64,000 nucleotides of DNA from Arctopsyche grandis (Eukaryota > Arthropoda > Insecta > Trichoptera > Hydropsychidae). The stretch's first letter is position 1. Every line of letters starts with the position of its first letter. The position numbers were made by a program, and so were the translations under genes. The stretch is from assembly GCF_051622035.1 (NCBI RefSeq), contig NC_135366.1, forward strand, positions 10,013,001-10,077,000, written 5' to 3'. Positions 23,233 through 34,876 of the stretch are shown piece after piece. The notes under the pieces were generated by a model. That model did no database searches. It had not been told where the DNA came from and worked only from the letters and a program-made list of their open reading frames with translations.

Positions 23233-25538
23233 TTAAGTGGAGTAGTAGCATCCAGGAGAACACAGCTTCCCAAAGCATTTCGCGAACTTTTCGAAAGCTC
23301 TAAACGATGCTTTACTCATTATTAGATCCCCATGATGTAGGGGGCCAATGAGAGAACCCCTGACGCTGTCCAGCAGAACCCTCCTCTCAGCCTCCATCCC
23401 AGGACAGGACCACAGAATATGATCTGCATCCTGCTCCGGAAAAGAACACGGACAAAAGGATTCAGATACCAAGCCCATAGATGCGAGCTTGCCGTTAAAG
23501 TGGCCATGACCAGTTAAAAATTGACTGGTCCAAAAACTAGGCGACAGCCAATCACGCTCAAGGCGCGAAGTGACCCTCGGAAAAAATAAATAGGTTTGTC
23601 TACCTTTAGAGGAACAATCCCATCTAAGTTGCCAAGCCGAAATAGCACAATTTAAAATAACAGACTTCAAACTTTGCCAGAATCGAGGATCATCGCACTG
23701 TGACTGATTAGGAGCACGGAAAAGGACGCCTGAGACGGAAGCATCTAACCCACCACGAAGTTTTTCTCGAGCAGCTCTTATTTGGACGACCAAGTCAAGT
23801 GGCAATGTACCCGCAAGAATCTGTAGTGAGTGAGTAGACGCAGTGCGATAAGCCTGGGTAAGAGAGATCAGAGGAAAACGCTGACCACTATTTAATGTAC
23901 GACGGACCGTCTTTAATTCGACACGATGACCCCAAATGCTAGATACATACGTCAAAGAGTTCACAAACACAGCATCGTATACCAAGCGTTTTTCATGGAA
24001 ACCCAAACCCCAAGAGCGACCACAAAGGCGACCAATACGACCAAAGGAAACCTTAGCTTTATCTAATGCTTTCCCAATATGACCATTGAATGTAAGCCCG
24101 ACATCGAGAACAACACCTAAATACGTGTACTCGTTGACGAATTTGATCTTACAGTCTCCGAGTTTGATATTAGGGGCTCTAACAAGAGAACCTTTTAATA
24201 GTAAGCACTTGGACTTAGAGGGCGAGAAAGAAAGTTTGTTAATTATGGCCCAATCGTCTAGAAGGTGAAGTGCCGCAGTAGCTCTACATTCCATCTCAAC
24301 ACGGGACTTTGCGTGCGTTAACAACACGATGTCATCAGCATACGCAACCAACCTGCAACCCTCCGGCAAATTGATTGTAAAGAGGTCATTGACGAGAATT
24401 TTCCAAAAGATAGGTCCCAAAACGGAGCCCTGTGGACATCCAATAGAGAGATCCCTGAAACCAACCTGTCCTCCGAGTTCGAAAACCAATTTCCTATCCG
24501 ACAAGTAACTCTGCAGTAAGCATAGTAAATTCGGATGCAGTCCCAGCAGACGCAACTTGATCAATAGCATGGGCCACCAGGCATTATCAAACGCTCCAGC
24601 AACGTCCAACAAAACAGCAACTACATACTTGGATGGAGAGTCCGAAGACTCCCTCAAGACACAGCGAATTTATTTATTTATATATATATTTATTTATATA
24701 TATATTTTAGCTATCAAGCTAATTTAAAAAAAAATACATCTTAATTATTATACTTAACTCTAAAATTTATAATTAACTTATATGTACTGTCCCTCACAGA
24801 GGTGTCTCTTCGCACCTCGCAGGAATGCATCCATGTTTTTAGCAGACCTGACGCACTCAGGGAGGGCATTATACATGAGCACACCCCTGTGAAAAACACC
24901 CCCAGCCGTCTTATTCTTTCTTACTCTACTTACAACTAGTTTGTCCTTATTTCTAGTATAAAAACAATGTTTATCTCTATTCCTTATTGCATCAACAGTA
25001 GACTTTCCCGATCTAAATCCAAATTGACCACCGGATAAAACAGAGTTATCGTCAAGGAAACTATTGAGCCGACTCGAAATTAACCTCTCTAGGACCTTCC
25101 CAAGAATAGGCAACAAACTGATAGGGCGATAAGCCTTAGGGTCACTAGCCAGTCTATCAGTACCATGCTTTTTAATGACAAACAATTTTCCAACCTTCCA
25201 GCAACTAGGGAAGGTTCCAAATTTAAAACAATTTCTATAAACATTGAGAAGTTCAAAATTACCCACCGACTAAACAACTCTGGCAATATCTCCGCCTATC
25301 ATATCAACTCCAGGAGCCTTACCCCTAGCCAGGTTATTAAAAATCGCACTAACTTCCTCCGAAGTCGGAAGGTCTTCATAGCAACTAAGTTCAGTAACAT
25401 AAGAAGCAATATTACGTATAAGAACGTGAGCAGGTAGATCATTGTCAAAACGATCAACAGGGATAAGTGCATTCACAAGATTATTAACCGCTTCACTACT
25501 AGATAAAGCAAGGTGACCATCAAGAGGACTACGAACTC
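23233..25538 (-). pseudogene. R1-like non-LTR retrotransposon ORF2 fragment, broken
   Basis: Minus-strand reverse transcriptase remnant. The upstream part (25538-24990) carries GKAPGVDMI, AYRPISLLP, LERLISSRLN and FGFRSGKSTVDAI. The downstream part (24667-23233) carries LDVAGAFDNAWW, GCPQGSVLGP and YADD (LVAYADDIVLLTH), then a C-terminal CCHC-like motif (CPCSF...DHILWSCPGME). The endonuclease region is missing: at 25538 the ORF runs into a GC-rich array. It carries an in-frame TAG just upstream of NFELLNVYRN (about 25266) and is split by a second LINE fragment at about 24667-24990. The C-terminal zinc motif and sequence type suggest the R1 group. Non-functional. Confidence 0.8.
24667..24990 (-). 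mobile_element. Short 5'-truncated LINE fragment inserted into the R1-like element
   Basis: Between STVDAI and CVLRESSDSP of the R1-like reading frame lie about 320 bp that do not belong to it. On the minus strand they encode the C-terminus of another LINE protein (FYTRNKDKLVV, FHRGVLMYNALPECV), followed by an untranslated end and a (TATAAATA)n tail at 24667-24707. This is the hallmark of 5'-truncated retrotransposition into a pre-existing element. The exact target duplication could not be fixed by eye. Confidence 0.7.
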
Positions 25539-25715
25539 CCCATAAGGCTGCGCCCCATAAGACTGCGCCCCATAAGGTTGCGCACCATAAGGTTGCGCCC
25601 CATAAGGCTGCGGCCGATAAGGCTGTGCCCCATAAAGCTGCGCCCCCTTTTAAGCCCCATGGGGCTGCGCCCCATAAGGCTGCGCCCCTTGTGGCGCCCC
25701 TGGCGGGGCCCCATG
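25539..25715. repeat. GC-rich 15-bp tandem array, second cluster
   Basis: Repeats of CCCATAAGGCTGCGC type, starting exactly at the break of the R1-like ORF (25538) and followed by the tail of the ACCCGGCTTCGCT element family (25716-25870). This shows one complete array-plus-tail unit left of the larger one. Confidence 0.85.
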
Positions 25716-26095
25716 AAACTACTCGCCTTGCAACGAAAAAAACAAATCGGCGCCCATGGATCGAAAAAAAAAAAATCGAATCACGTGTTCGATGACGTCA
25801 CCGATCTACGGACGACGACGACCAAGGATACATACATACATACAAAGTCTCTTTCCAATTTATAGATTAGACTAGCTGTATTACCCGGCTTCGCTCAGTG
25901 TTTATAATATAAACCGCTTAAACATGACTAAGCTAATAGTAAACATTTAATTAAAAAAAAAAAAATTTTAAAAAATTTAAAAAATTTAAAAAAAAAATCA
26001 AAAAATAAATAAATAAAAAATAAAAAAAAATAAAAAAAAATCAAAAAAAAAATTTAAAAAAAAATTTAAAAAAAATCAAAAAAAAAAATTTTTTT

Positions 26096-27790
26096 GCCTT
26101 CTAGGGCTTCGCCCTCGGCGCCCCCCTGAGCCTTTGCCTTCTAGGGCTTCGCCCCTCCACGCCCCCATGAGCAATTGCCGTTTAGGGCTTCGCCCCCATG
26201 ATCAGTTGCCTTTTAGGGCTTCGCCCCTCCGCGCCCCCATGATTAAATGCCGTCTAGGGCTTCGCTCCCCTTAGTTAATGCCTTTTAGGGCTTCGCCCCT
26301 CCACGTTCCCATGGTTAATTGCCGTCTAGGGCTTCGCCCCCCTTAGTAAATGCCTATTAGGGCTTCGCCCCTCCGCGCCCCCATGATTAAATGCCGTCTA
26401 GGGCTTCGCCCCCATGATCAGTTGCCGATAAGGGCTTCGCCCCTCCACGTCCCCATGGTTAATTGCCGTCTAGGCCTTCGCCTCCCTTAGTAAATGCCTA
26501 TTAGGGCTTTGCCCCTCCGCGTCCCCATGATTAAATGCCGTTTAGGGCTTCGCCCCCCTTAGTTAATGCCTTTTAGGGCTTCGCCCCTCCGCGCCCCCAT
26601 CATAAAATGCCGTCTAAGGCTTCGCCCCCATGATCAGTTGCCTTTTAGGGCTTCGCCCCTCCACGCCCCCATGATTAAATGCCGTCTAGGGCTTCGCCCC
26701 CATGATCAGTTGCCTTTTAGGGCTTCGCCCCACCACGCCCCCATGATAAAAATGCCGTCTAGGGCTTCGCCCCCCTTACTTAATGCCTTTTAGGGCTTCG
26801 CCCCTCCACGCTCCCATCATTAAATGCCGTCTAAGGCTTCGCCCCCATGATCAGTTGCCTTTTAGGGCTTCGCCCCTCCACGCCCCCATGATTAAATGCC
26901 GTCTAGGGCTTCGCCCCCCTTAGTTAATGCCTTTTAGGGCTTCGCCCCTCCACGTCCCCATGGTTAATTGCCGTCTAGGGCTTCGCCCGCCTTAGTAAAG
27001 CCTATTAGGGCTTCGCCCCTCCGCGCCCCCATGATTAAATGCCATCTAGGGCTTCGCCCCCATGATCAGTTGCCGATAAGGGCTTCGCCCCTCCACGTCC
27101 CCATGGTTAATTGCCGTCTAGGGCTTCGCCACCATTATCAGTTGCCTTTTAGGGCTTCGCCCCTCCGCGCCCTCCATTATTAAATGCCGTTTAGGGCTTC
27201 GCCCCCCTTAGCTAATGCCTTTTGGGGCTTCGCCCCTCCGCGCCCCCATGATTAAATGCCGTTTAGTGCTTCGCCTCCCTTAATTAATGCCTTTTGGGGC
27301 TTCGCCCCTCCGCGCCCCCATGATTAACTGCCGTTTAGGGCTTCGCCCCCCTTAGCAAATGCCTTTTGGGGCTTCGCCCCCCTTAGTAAATGCCTATCAG
27401 GGCTTCGCCTCTCCGCGCCCCCATGATTAAATGCCATCTGAGACTTCGCCCCCATGATCAGTTGCCGATAAGGGCTTCGCCCCTCCACGTCCCCATGATT
27501 AATTGCCGTCTAGGGCTTCGCCCCCATTATCAGTTGCCTTCTAGGGCTTCGCCCTCGGCGCCCCCCTGAGCCTTTGCCTTTTAGGGCTTCGCCCCTTCGC
27601 ACCCCCATGATTTAATGCCGTCTAGGGCTTCGCCCCCCTTAGTTAATGCCTATTAGGGCTTCGTCCCTCCGCGCTTCCATGATTAAATGCCGTCTAGGGC
27701 TTCGCCCCCCTTAGTTAATGCCTTTTAGGGCTTCGCCCCTCCGCGCCCCCATGATTAAATGCCGTCTAGGGCTTCGCCCCAATGATCAGT
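26096..27790. repeat. Minisatellite of GGGCTTCGCCC hairpin units (~30-36 bp)
   Basis: About fifty units, each containing TAGGGCTTCGCCCC, joined by a few alternating spacers (TCCGCGCCCCCATGATTAAATGCC, CCTTAGTTAATGCC, ATGATCAGTTGCC type). Every unit can fold into a GGGC-TTC-GCCC hairpin. The right copy (34877-35930) lacks about 649 bp of the array while its flanks are the same, showing loss of units. ORFs reading RASPLRAPM are repeat artefacts. Confidence 0.9.
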
Positions 27791-28455
27791 TGCCGATTAG
27801 GGCTTCGCCTCATAAGGCTGCGCCCCCTTTGGGGCCCAATGAGGCTGCGCCCCCTTCGGGGCTCTATGGGACTGTGCCCCATGAGGCTGCGCCCCCTTTG
27901 GGGCCCCATGGGGCTACGCCCAATGAGGCTGCGCCCCCTTCGGGGCCCCATACAGCTAAGCTCTATAAGGCTGCGTCCCTAAGGCTGCGCTCCATAAGAC
28001 AGCGCCCCATAAGGCTTCGCCCCATAAGGCGGCGCCCCATAAGGCAGCGCCCCATAAGGCTGCGCCCCATTAGACAGCGCCCCATAAGGCTACGCCCCAT
28101 GAGGCTGCGCCCCCCTGCGCCCCCTTCGGGGCCCCATGCGGCTAAGCTCCATAAGGCGGCGCCCCATTAGGCGGCGCCCCATAAGGCGGCGCCCCATAAG
28201 GCGGCGCCCCATAAGGCGGCGCCCCATAAGGCGGCGCCCCATAAGGCGGCGCCCCATAAGGCTGCGCCCCATAAGACAGCGCCCCATAAGACAGCGCCCC
28301 ATAAGACTGCGTCCCATAAGGTTGCGCCCCATAAGGCTGCGGCCGATAAGGCTGTGCCCCCTTTTGGGCCCCATGGGGCTGCGCCCCATGAGGCTGCGCC
28401 CCCCCGGGCCCCCTTCGGGGCCCCACGGGGCTGCGCCCCTTGTTGCGCCCCTGGT
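27790..28455. repeat. GC-rich 15-bp array, third cluster
   Basis: Best preserved at 28146-28290, where ATAAGGCGGCGCCCC repeats about nine times. It is 289 bp shorter in the right copy (35935-36290). A 15-bp period keeps five-residue peptide repeats (RPIRR, and GAPPY/GRRLM on the other strand) open on both strands, so ORFs here are meaningless by themselves. Confidence 0.9.
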
Positions 28456-28771
28456 GGGGCCCCATGAAACTACTCGCCTTGCGTGGTGAATCCATTGAAT
28501 CGAAAAAAACAAATCGGCGCCCATGGATCGAAAAAAATAAAAATCGAATCACGTGTTCGATGACGTCACCGATCTACGGACGACGACGACGACGAAGGAT
28601 ACATATTTACATACATACAAAGTCTCTTTCCAAATTATAGATTAGAGAAGAAGATAAGAAAGATATATATAGATATACATCAAAGGTACATTTAGACAGT
28701 GAATGAAAGAATGAATGAATCTTGTTTAGAGTCAAATATGTAATATGTATGTATTGGAGAAGTAGATATAC

Positions 28772-29380
28772 CTCCTCGGCTTGGATGAGCGTGATTTCGA
28801 CTTCCCAAGGGACGGCGGTGTCGCTGTCGGAGACCACCACCTCGCACATGTCTGCGGTGAGGTTCCTCAGCTTGAGGGCTTTGGAGAGGGAGTCCCTGAG
28901 GGTGACTCCGTCCTTGAGCTGCACGCCCGTGCGCTGCTGGTTGGGCAGGTGGGCTCGCAGGAAGCAGCGACGACCCTTGGGGGCTGCGTGCGGCTGCAGG
29001 TTCAGCTGGTTCAGTTGGTTGAGCTGGTTGAGCTGGTTGAGCTGGTTGAGCTGGTCGTGCACCTCCTGCACCAGCCGGCGCTCGTGGGCCTCCAGAGCCA
29101 CCAGTTTGGCGCGCAGCTCGCGGTGTTCGCACACGTACATGGAGGGCGGCTCCACGAACTCGGCGAACCGGTCCCGCAGCGCCTCCAGGTTCTCGCGCGT
29201 CACCACGATGATGCTCTGGATGTTGCGCAACTCCTCGTACAGGTACCCCTCCCCGCCCATAGACATCGTGTCACTCAGCCCCAGCATGCTGTCGTCCATC
29301 GAGTTGCCGTTGCCGTTGCCGTTGTCGTTGTCGTTGTCGTTGCGGTTTCCACCGCCATCCGCGGCAGCAGCGGCCGCCAT
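28772..29380 (-). pseudogene. Duplicate Raf exon 1 (BRS + Ras-binding domain), middle copy, intact
   Basis: A 203-codon copy of Raf exon 1 (10423-11031) with the same ATG context and GTATAT donor. The only protein difference I see is Asp-to-Glu at residue 192 (PWDVEI to PWEVEI). The upstream region is copied for at least 750 bp. Downstream in transcription direction comes a mobile-element-filled intron and then the duplicate CRD exon at 16206-16397. It could start an alternative Raf transcript. I class it as a duplicate of uncertain function. Confidence 0.85.
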
Positions 29381-30133
29381 CGCAGCGGCCACCACCACCA
29401 CTACCTTCGCCCCTCACCCCTCTTCGCTCCTCGCCCCTCGCCCCTCGCCCCTCGCCCCTCACTCCACTTTCGCCCCCCACTATCCCTTTCACTCACGCAC
29501 TCGAGTCCTAGCAGCTCCGATCGCGGCCTAAGTCGCGCCCCTCGCAAGCAAACGACACTCCTCTTTCCCACATCGCAAACGTAGTACATATTATCGGTAA
29601 ACGGATTGTTCCGCAAAAAGTCAGCTCGCACATATATATAGCACAGATATATATAGCACGACTTGTAATATCACCTATTTCCCTCATCGAACTTAATCTG
29701 TACAAATGACATCATCGTGTCCTCTTCTCGTACACGAAAGTTAGCCGTGGCCGAAATACTTCGTTCAGCTTACCCATAAAGGCGATTCGACTCGCTCCGG
29801 ATACGCAATCACGAGTACACGGGAAATCCCAAGGAGCTACGCAACTACGCATCAAACGTCGAACACAAAGGAAGACCTCGACCCCGTCGGAATCTTCCAG
29901 AACGTGATCTCACCAGCCCAGCTACGCGTTGCTCAAGCAACACCTTTATAAACCAGTGCATCGTCCCCAGATGCCAGTGAGCTTCAGGAACTCGACCTAG
30001 CTCGTTCCAGTGAATCCTTTACCTACTTCGCTGTACATACAAATACACCTGTATTAATCGAGTAATAAAGATCCTCTTCAAAATTCAACTAAACTTCCAT
30101 AGGCTGGGAAACGGTCCAAAACCTTCAACCCCC

Positions 30134-31253
30134 TGTGGCGGCTCGCTTATACGACATGGTCGAGTTTGGTTGCCTTCCTGCGAGTGGGAACCAACTCGGC
30201 TGGGTTCGGAGAGCTACTACTCACTCTGTCTTCAGCTGTCATATAATAAACACGTGCATTAACATGCCAGTCGTCTCATTCGTTCATCCTCCATACTGGT
30301 GACCCCCGACATCGAGCCACGCAGCCTCGATCAATTTCAACATGCCGCTCATCCCATGCCGCTCATCCCATGCCGCTCATCCCTGCCTCGCCGAGTCAGG
30401 CGGGAGAAGCTACCCGCCGCGCCCCCATCGCCATCAACACGCGTCGCGGCCCGCGGGTGACAATAAACGAGCAGACACGGCTACCTACCTACCTACCTAC
30501 CTACCGACGTCCAGCCACAACGTCGACGACAGGTGCTTTTAAAAAATGGGGGAGCGAATGAGACGACGATCTTGACAGCTGGATGTGGAGTCATGCGCGA
30601 TCCACTACACATAGAACGGTCATCCAGCACCACAAGACATACACCACCTCAGCACCATCATCATCATCATCATCATCATCAAGGCCCCGTCCGTCCCCAC
30701 GAGCGTCGTCACGCCGAGACGGGCGGTAGCGCTACAACACCTCCACGAGCCACAACGACTCACAGTCCAGCTCGGAGTATCATCAACCACATCGATGCCC
30801 CTGCCGCCCCCGCCGCCCCACCAACCGACATCAGCCTCGGAAGAGCGGCGCCGCCGCAGCATCGCATCGGCGCGACCATCGGACCACCCACCGTCCTGCT
30901 CGCGACGTCACCGCCCTCGAATCTACCGACCATTCAGGGCGGTACACCTATGTACACAGCGGATGACCCACGTCAACAATTTTTTTTCTCCCCACGTAAT
31001 AATTTTTTCTCTTTGTGTAACAATAATTTTTTTCTTTTGTAAAATTTGTTTCTTTGTAATTTTGGTATCGCTGATGCTGGGGGGGGAGTGATGTGGCGGC
31101 TCGCTTATACGACATGGTCGAGTTTGGTTGCCTTCCTGCGAGTGGGAACCAACTCGGCTGGGTTCGGAGAGCTACTACTCACTCTGTCTTCAGCTGTCAT
31201 ATAATAAACACGTGCATTAACATGCCAGTCGTCTCATTCGTTCATCCTCCATA
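30134..31253 (+). mobile_element. Miniature LTR element (TRIM), plus orientation, with CCCC target duplication
   Basis: Two 162-bp LTRs (30134-30295 and 31092-31253) that look identical, flanked by CCCC (30130-30133, 31254-31257). The empty site is visible in the left copy at 11781. A CTGGTGACCCCCGAC stretch after the 5' LTR resembles a primer-binding site, and CTGGGGGGGGAGTGA before the 3' LTR a polypurine tract. The 796-bp interior contains CAT repeats (poly-His ORF) and no retroelement enzymes. Same family as 14637-15719, here inserted upstream of the duplicate Raf exon 1. Confidence 0.85.
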
Positions 31254-31895
31254 CCCCTATACACAGGTCACTAAAATCTCGATCGGGGAACATCTGGCAC
31301 TCGAGTTCTCGTTAGTACCACTATCCCTTTCACATGGGTGGCTTTCAGTGGTGGCTCGTGAGAATTCAAAGAGGGGGGGGGGGCTGCAGACATTAATCGG
31401 GCTGTAGTAGCTCATTGACCATACCGGTGATCAAATGCAGACAAAAATAGCATGAATATGTACTATACTGGGAGGTCTGCAGCCCTACAGTCCATATGGA
31501 CGGCAAAAATAGCATGCGTTTGTACTCGGTCTCCGTCACGATTTTCCTCCCGTATTAATGTGCGCGCGCAGAATACGGGAGGAAAAACCTGTTCCTCTTG
31601 TTCCTGTTGTATCCTGCTCGCGCAAATTAAGTGAGTATGTACCGTTTTTTTTATTTTTGCCTTCCGATATTTGCATTTTCGGGCATTTCACATTCGGGCC
31701 CGTGAGGTAGACCCCAATATTTCACATGGGTGGCTTTCAGTGGCGGCTCGTGAGAATTCAAAGAGGAGGGGGGGCTGTAGTAGCTCATATTGACCATACC
31801 GGTGATCAAATGCAGACAAAAATAGCATGAATGGGTTTGATGCAAGCGTTGGGTTTGATACAATTATTAAAATGGTAATTATTAAAATTGAGTTG

Positions 31896-31971
31896 GATCT
31901 TTCTGACGAGTTTAATAAGGCAAGATTCGATAAGTTCCGAATCTTGCCTTATTAAACTCGCCAGAAAGATA
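31896..31971. repeat. 76-nt hairpin (middle copy)
   Basis: Copy of the hairpin at 13239-13314. The last base of the right arm is changed (GATA instead of GATC); the rest of the stem is kept. Confidence 0.65.
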
Positions 31972-33684
31972 TGATCAAAGATATGTGCACACAGGCCACT
32001 AGTAATATATATAAAAACGGACGCAATTTGTGTGTGGGTATGTAGCGGACGTGTGGACAAGTATGGAGATTTCAAAAACAACAATTTTTAGAATGCCAAG
32101 AAAATAAGTAATGCATAGGGATTTGGCGTGACGACCGATCGCGCTGAGGGGACGCGGGGAAGTGGGGACCTGAGCGGCTGACATGTGCTCCTGATATTGA
32201 GCGCCAGAGTTGGAACGGGTGGCGTCAGATGCGCTGGAGCGTACACACATACACACATCCACGAAGACACACATACACACATCCACGAAGACACACATTC
32301 ATTCATCATTTCGACGCGGGCTAACGGTGAGCGTTTAATGAGCCCGCGTCGAAATGAGCGCTCGACTTTTTACTATTAATTACCTTACACTATATTTATA
32401 TATAACTTTATTTTAATTCGTGTATCAATTCCTTTCCGAAGCCACACATTGAAATCAACGGGCACAACACTAGTTAAATATGTTTTGTGTTTTATAATAT
32501 TTAAAAATATTGGTGGCCTGTAATAAGTTTATTTTGCCTTTCCCAGATTCTGGATATATCGAATTAAAAGTAGTAATAACAATTTGTGAATTAAGTCCAA
32601 CTGAAATAGTGTTTATGGAGCTGAAAATTGGACTTCCGACACTTTCAAATATAACCAAATATGAAAACTAAGAAATTCAATTTTTTGGCTCCCGAAAATT
32701 GTAGGGTATTACGGAATCGTGAGCTGTTTGACTAAAATAAATATATTCATAAACTGGCTCCTTTTTAGGTCTGTTCGCCTCCTCAATATGCTGATTTATT
32801 ATTAAGATCTCTTTAATGCTAGCTATGATGAGGTGGTTGAACGGATCAAAAGAAGTTCTCAACAAATAATGAAGCTTTGGATATAATTTATTAAAAAAAA
32901 AATTCAACATACATAGTTCGTAAACCTCACATATAATATATGTATATATTTTTTTACTAATATTGTAGATACTTATAAATAATTTAACAAATATTTTTAT
33001 TAAAAAAATATACAGACTTAGGATAAATTAATACAATATACATTATTACAAATTCGTTTAATTTAAAATCAATTTTTAGAAATTGTTTTAACGTTATTTC
33101 TGTATCAGAAAAAATAGTCTATATCTGTCTAACGTTGTTTTTGCATAACTCTCCCACATTTACATTATCATGTAAAAGTCAATGAATATATGTATGTTTG
33201 TATTTATTCGAGACATATTTGTTGTAAAATAATTAAATCTTATTGAATATATGAGGAATATAGCATTAAAAACAGAAAATTTCATATTGATATTATCATA
33301 AATTAGATTAATATTTATTCTAAACTAAAATTATGAAATGAATAGTTTATGCAATTTATTTACATATATGCATGTATGTTTTCAAATGATAAAAGTTTTA
33401 TCACTACAAAATTTTAAATTGGATAAAATAATTAAGGCCAAAAGATTAAGTAGGCTATATTTAAAAATTAAACCTTTTTTATGACACGATATTTTAGCAA
33501 ATGCAACAAAAATTATTAGTGCTTTTTAAGCGGATAACCTTTTGAAAAATCTTACAAAAATAGTTACATTCATTATAATACTCGTCCCTAGTAAAATGTG
33601 AGATCATAATAATTTTAATGCAATTTATTACAAAAATACATATGTATACCTCAAATCATTTATGCTTAATACACAAATCAATAG

Positions 33685-34876
33685 CTATTCAATAAATGAA
33701 CGCTCACACATTTTGTTGATTTTTAAATTGACTTTTGTTAAAAGCAATTGATTGTTATAATCGTAAATATTTGAAAAGTAATAATCACTCAGTAACAGTT
33801 TCAATGGAACAATTCCCAAAATAGCATGGAACTTTCCATAATGCATTTCAGGTGACATGTACTTGGATATTTTTAAACATAAATCATTCAACATGCTAAC
33901 TACCTCTGTTTTACTTTTTAAATAAATAAGCTCAATATTAAAATCCTTGGTAAAAATAATTTTATCAAAAGCATATACTCCAAGCAAATACAAAACTCCG
34001 ACACTAAACAGAGTCAAAGTGCTGTAGTTTTTTAATACCAGAGTGTCACCAATATCCATTGAAATGATTGTATCTCTTAAAGCGTTTACAGATGATTTTT
34101 CCCATTTATCAAAGTTTGATTCCTTGCAATATTCTCCAAATTCAATTAAATGCCCTTTGTTAATCTTTTTGAGAGTAGTGGGGGCACAATTTTTCTGCAC
34201 ATCATCATACATTTCAGTGTACATTTTGAATATTTGAACGGATACAAACCTTGAATTTTTTACATTTTCTATTGGTGCACCATAAATAATAGTACACGGT
34301 TTTTTTTCTAAACAATTACAATCTATAAAGAGCGGTAAGTCAGTTAATAACTCTCCAATTTTAAATGTGTCGTCTCGATATTTTAGAAGTTTTCTTTCAG
34401 TCAATGTCTCATATGAATTTACTCTTTCTTCAAATGTACCCATTTTACTACCATATCTACCCTCTGAAGAGTGATACTGTACAATTTTATTTGTATCAAC
34501 ATATAAATGATCTTTGCAAATCTTTTTCTCCTCGGTAATTGGAGATAAATGAGCTTGTTTCATGAATGTGTGCATCACAAACCTTTGCAATTTATGTAAA
34601 TGCTTAAAAATTTTATATTGTGAACGCGAATCTTCAAATATTTTTATATTGTTGTCGATAGCTTCACATTGAAAGGAATAAAAAATAGATGAAGCTTTTA
34701 ATAAATCTTCTAAAAATATTTTCGGAATTTTATCTTGGGGAAACATAGATTTGGAGAGAAAATCATTATCGCCATAATGTTCCTTAAATTTATCAAAGAA
34801 TGGTTCAATACTATTAATACCGTGATACTTTAAACAGATAATGTATATTTCTGAGTTTCCCGGTTTTGAACTCACC
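33685..34876 (-). pseudogene. CMTR2 last-exon fragment (middle copy), 5'-truncated
   Basis: It carries the C-terminal 397 codons and stop of CMTR2, identical by eye to 41519-42710, but is cut at 34876 where the minisatellite begins. Read upstream, the frame stays open into the array and would add an artefactual arginine-rich start, giving a 415-aa chimeric ORF. All methyltransferase motifs of the N-terminal catalytic domain are missing; only the C-terminal domain is present. Confidence 0.9.

Larger units (their letters stand above)
25871..28650 (+). mobile_element. ACCCGGCTTCGCTCGG-family element with an expanded internal minisatellite
   Basis: The head (25871-25957: TTACCCGGCTTCGCTCAG, then ACCGCTTAAACATG) and tail (28456-28650: GATGACGTCACCGATC ... 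ACAAAGTCTCTTTCC) match the two ends of much shorter elements at 52928-53333 and 60003-60240. Here the middle is an A-rich stretch plus 2.4 kb of GC-rich tandem repeats. The family is unclassified; the tail copies at 25716-25870 and 36287-36480 are further members. No coding capacity is evident. Confidence 0.55.
26105..34876. repeat. Second tandem duplication, left (middle) unit
   Basis: From GGCTTCGCCC in the minisatellite to ACC just before GGCTT in the CMTR2 last exon. It is repeated as 34877-42710. Outside the arrays the two units appear identical at a constant offset of 7834 (for example 28772/36606, 30134/37968, 33685/41519). Confidence 0.9.

Noticed and set aside
26096-28455. CRISPR-like array
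   Set aside because: Repeats and spacers are both repetitive, spacers recur, there are no cas genes and the genome is eukaryotic; this is a minisatellite.
30533-31042. 169-aa His-rich ORF in the miniature LTR element (also 38367; reverse at 14872)
   Set aside because: A CAT trinucleotide run makes poly-His; there is no gag motif, zinc knuckle or other retroelement domain.
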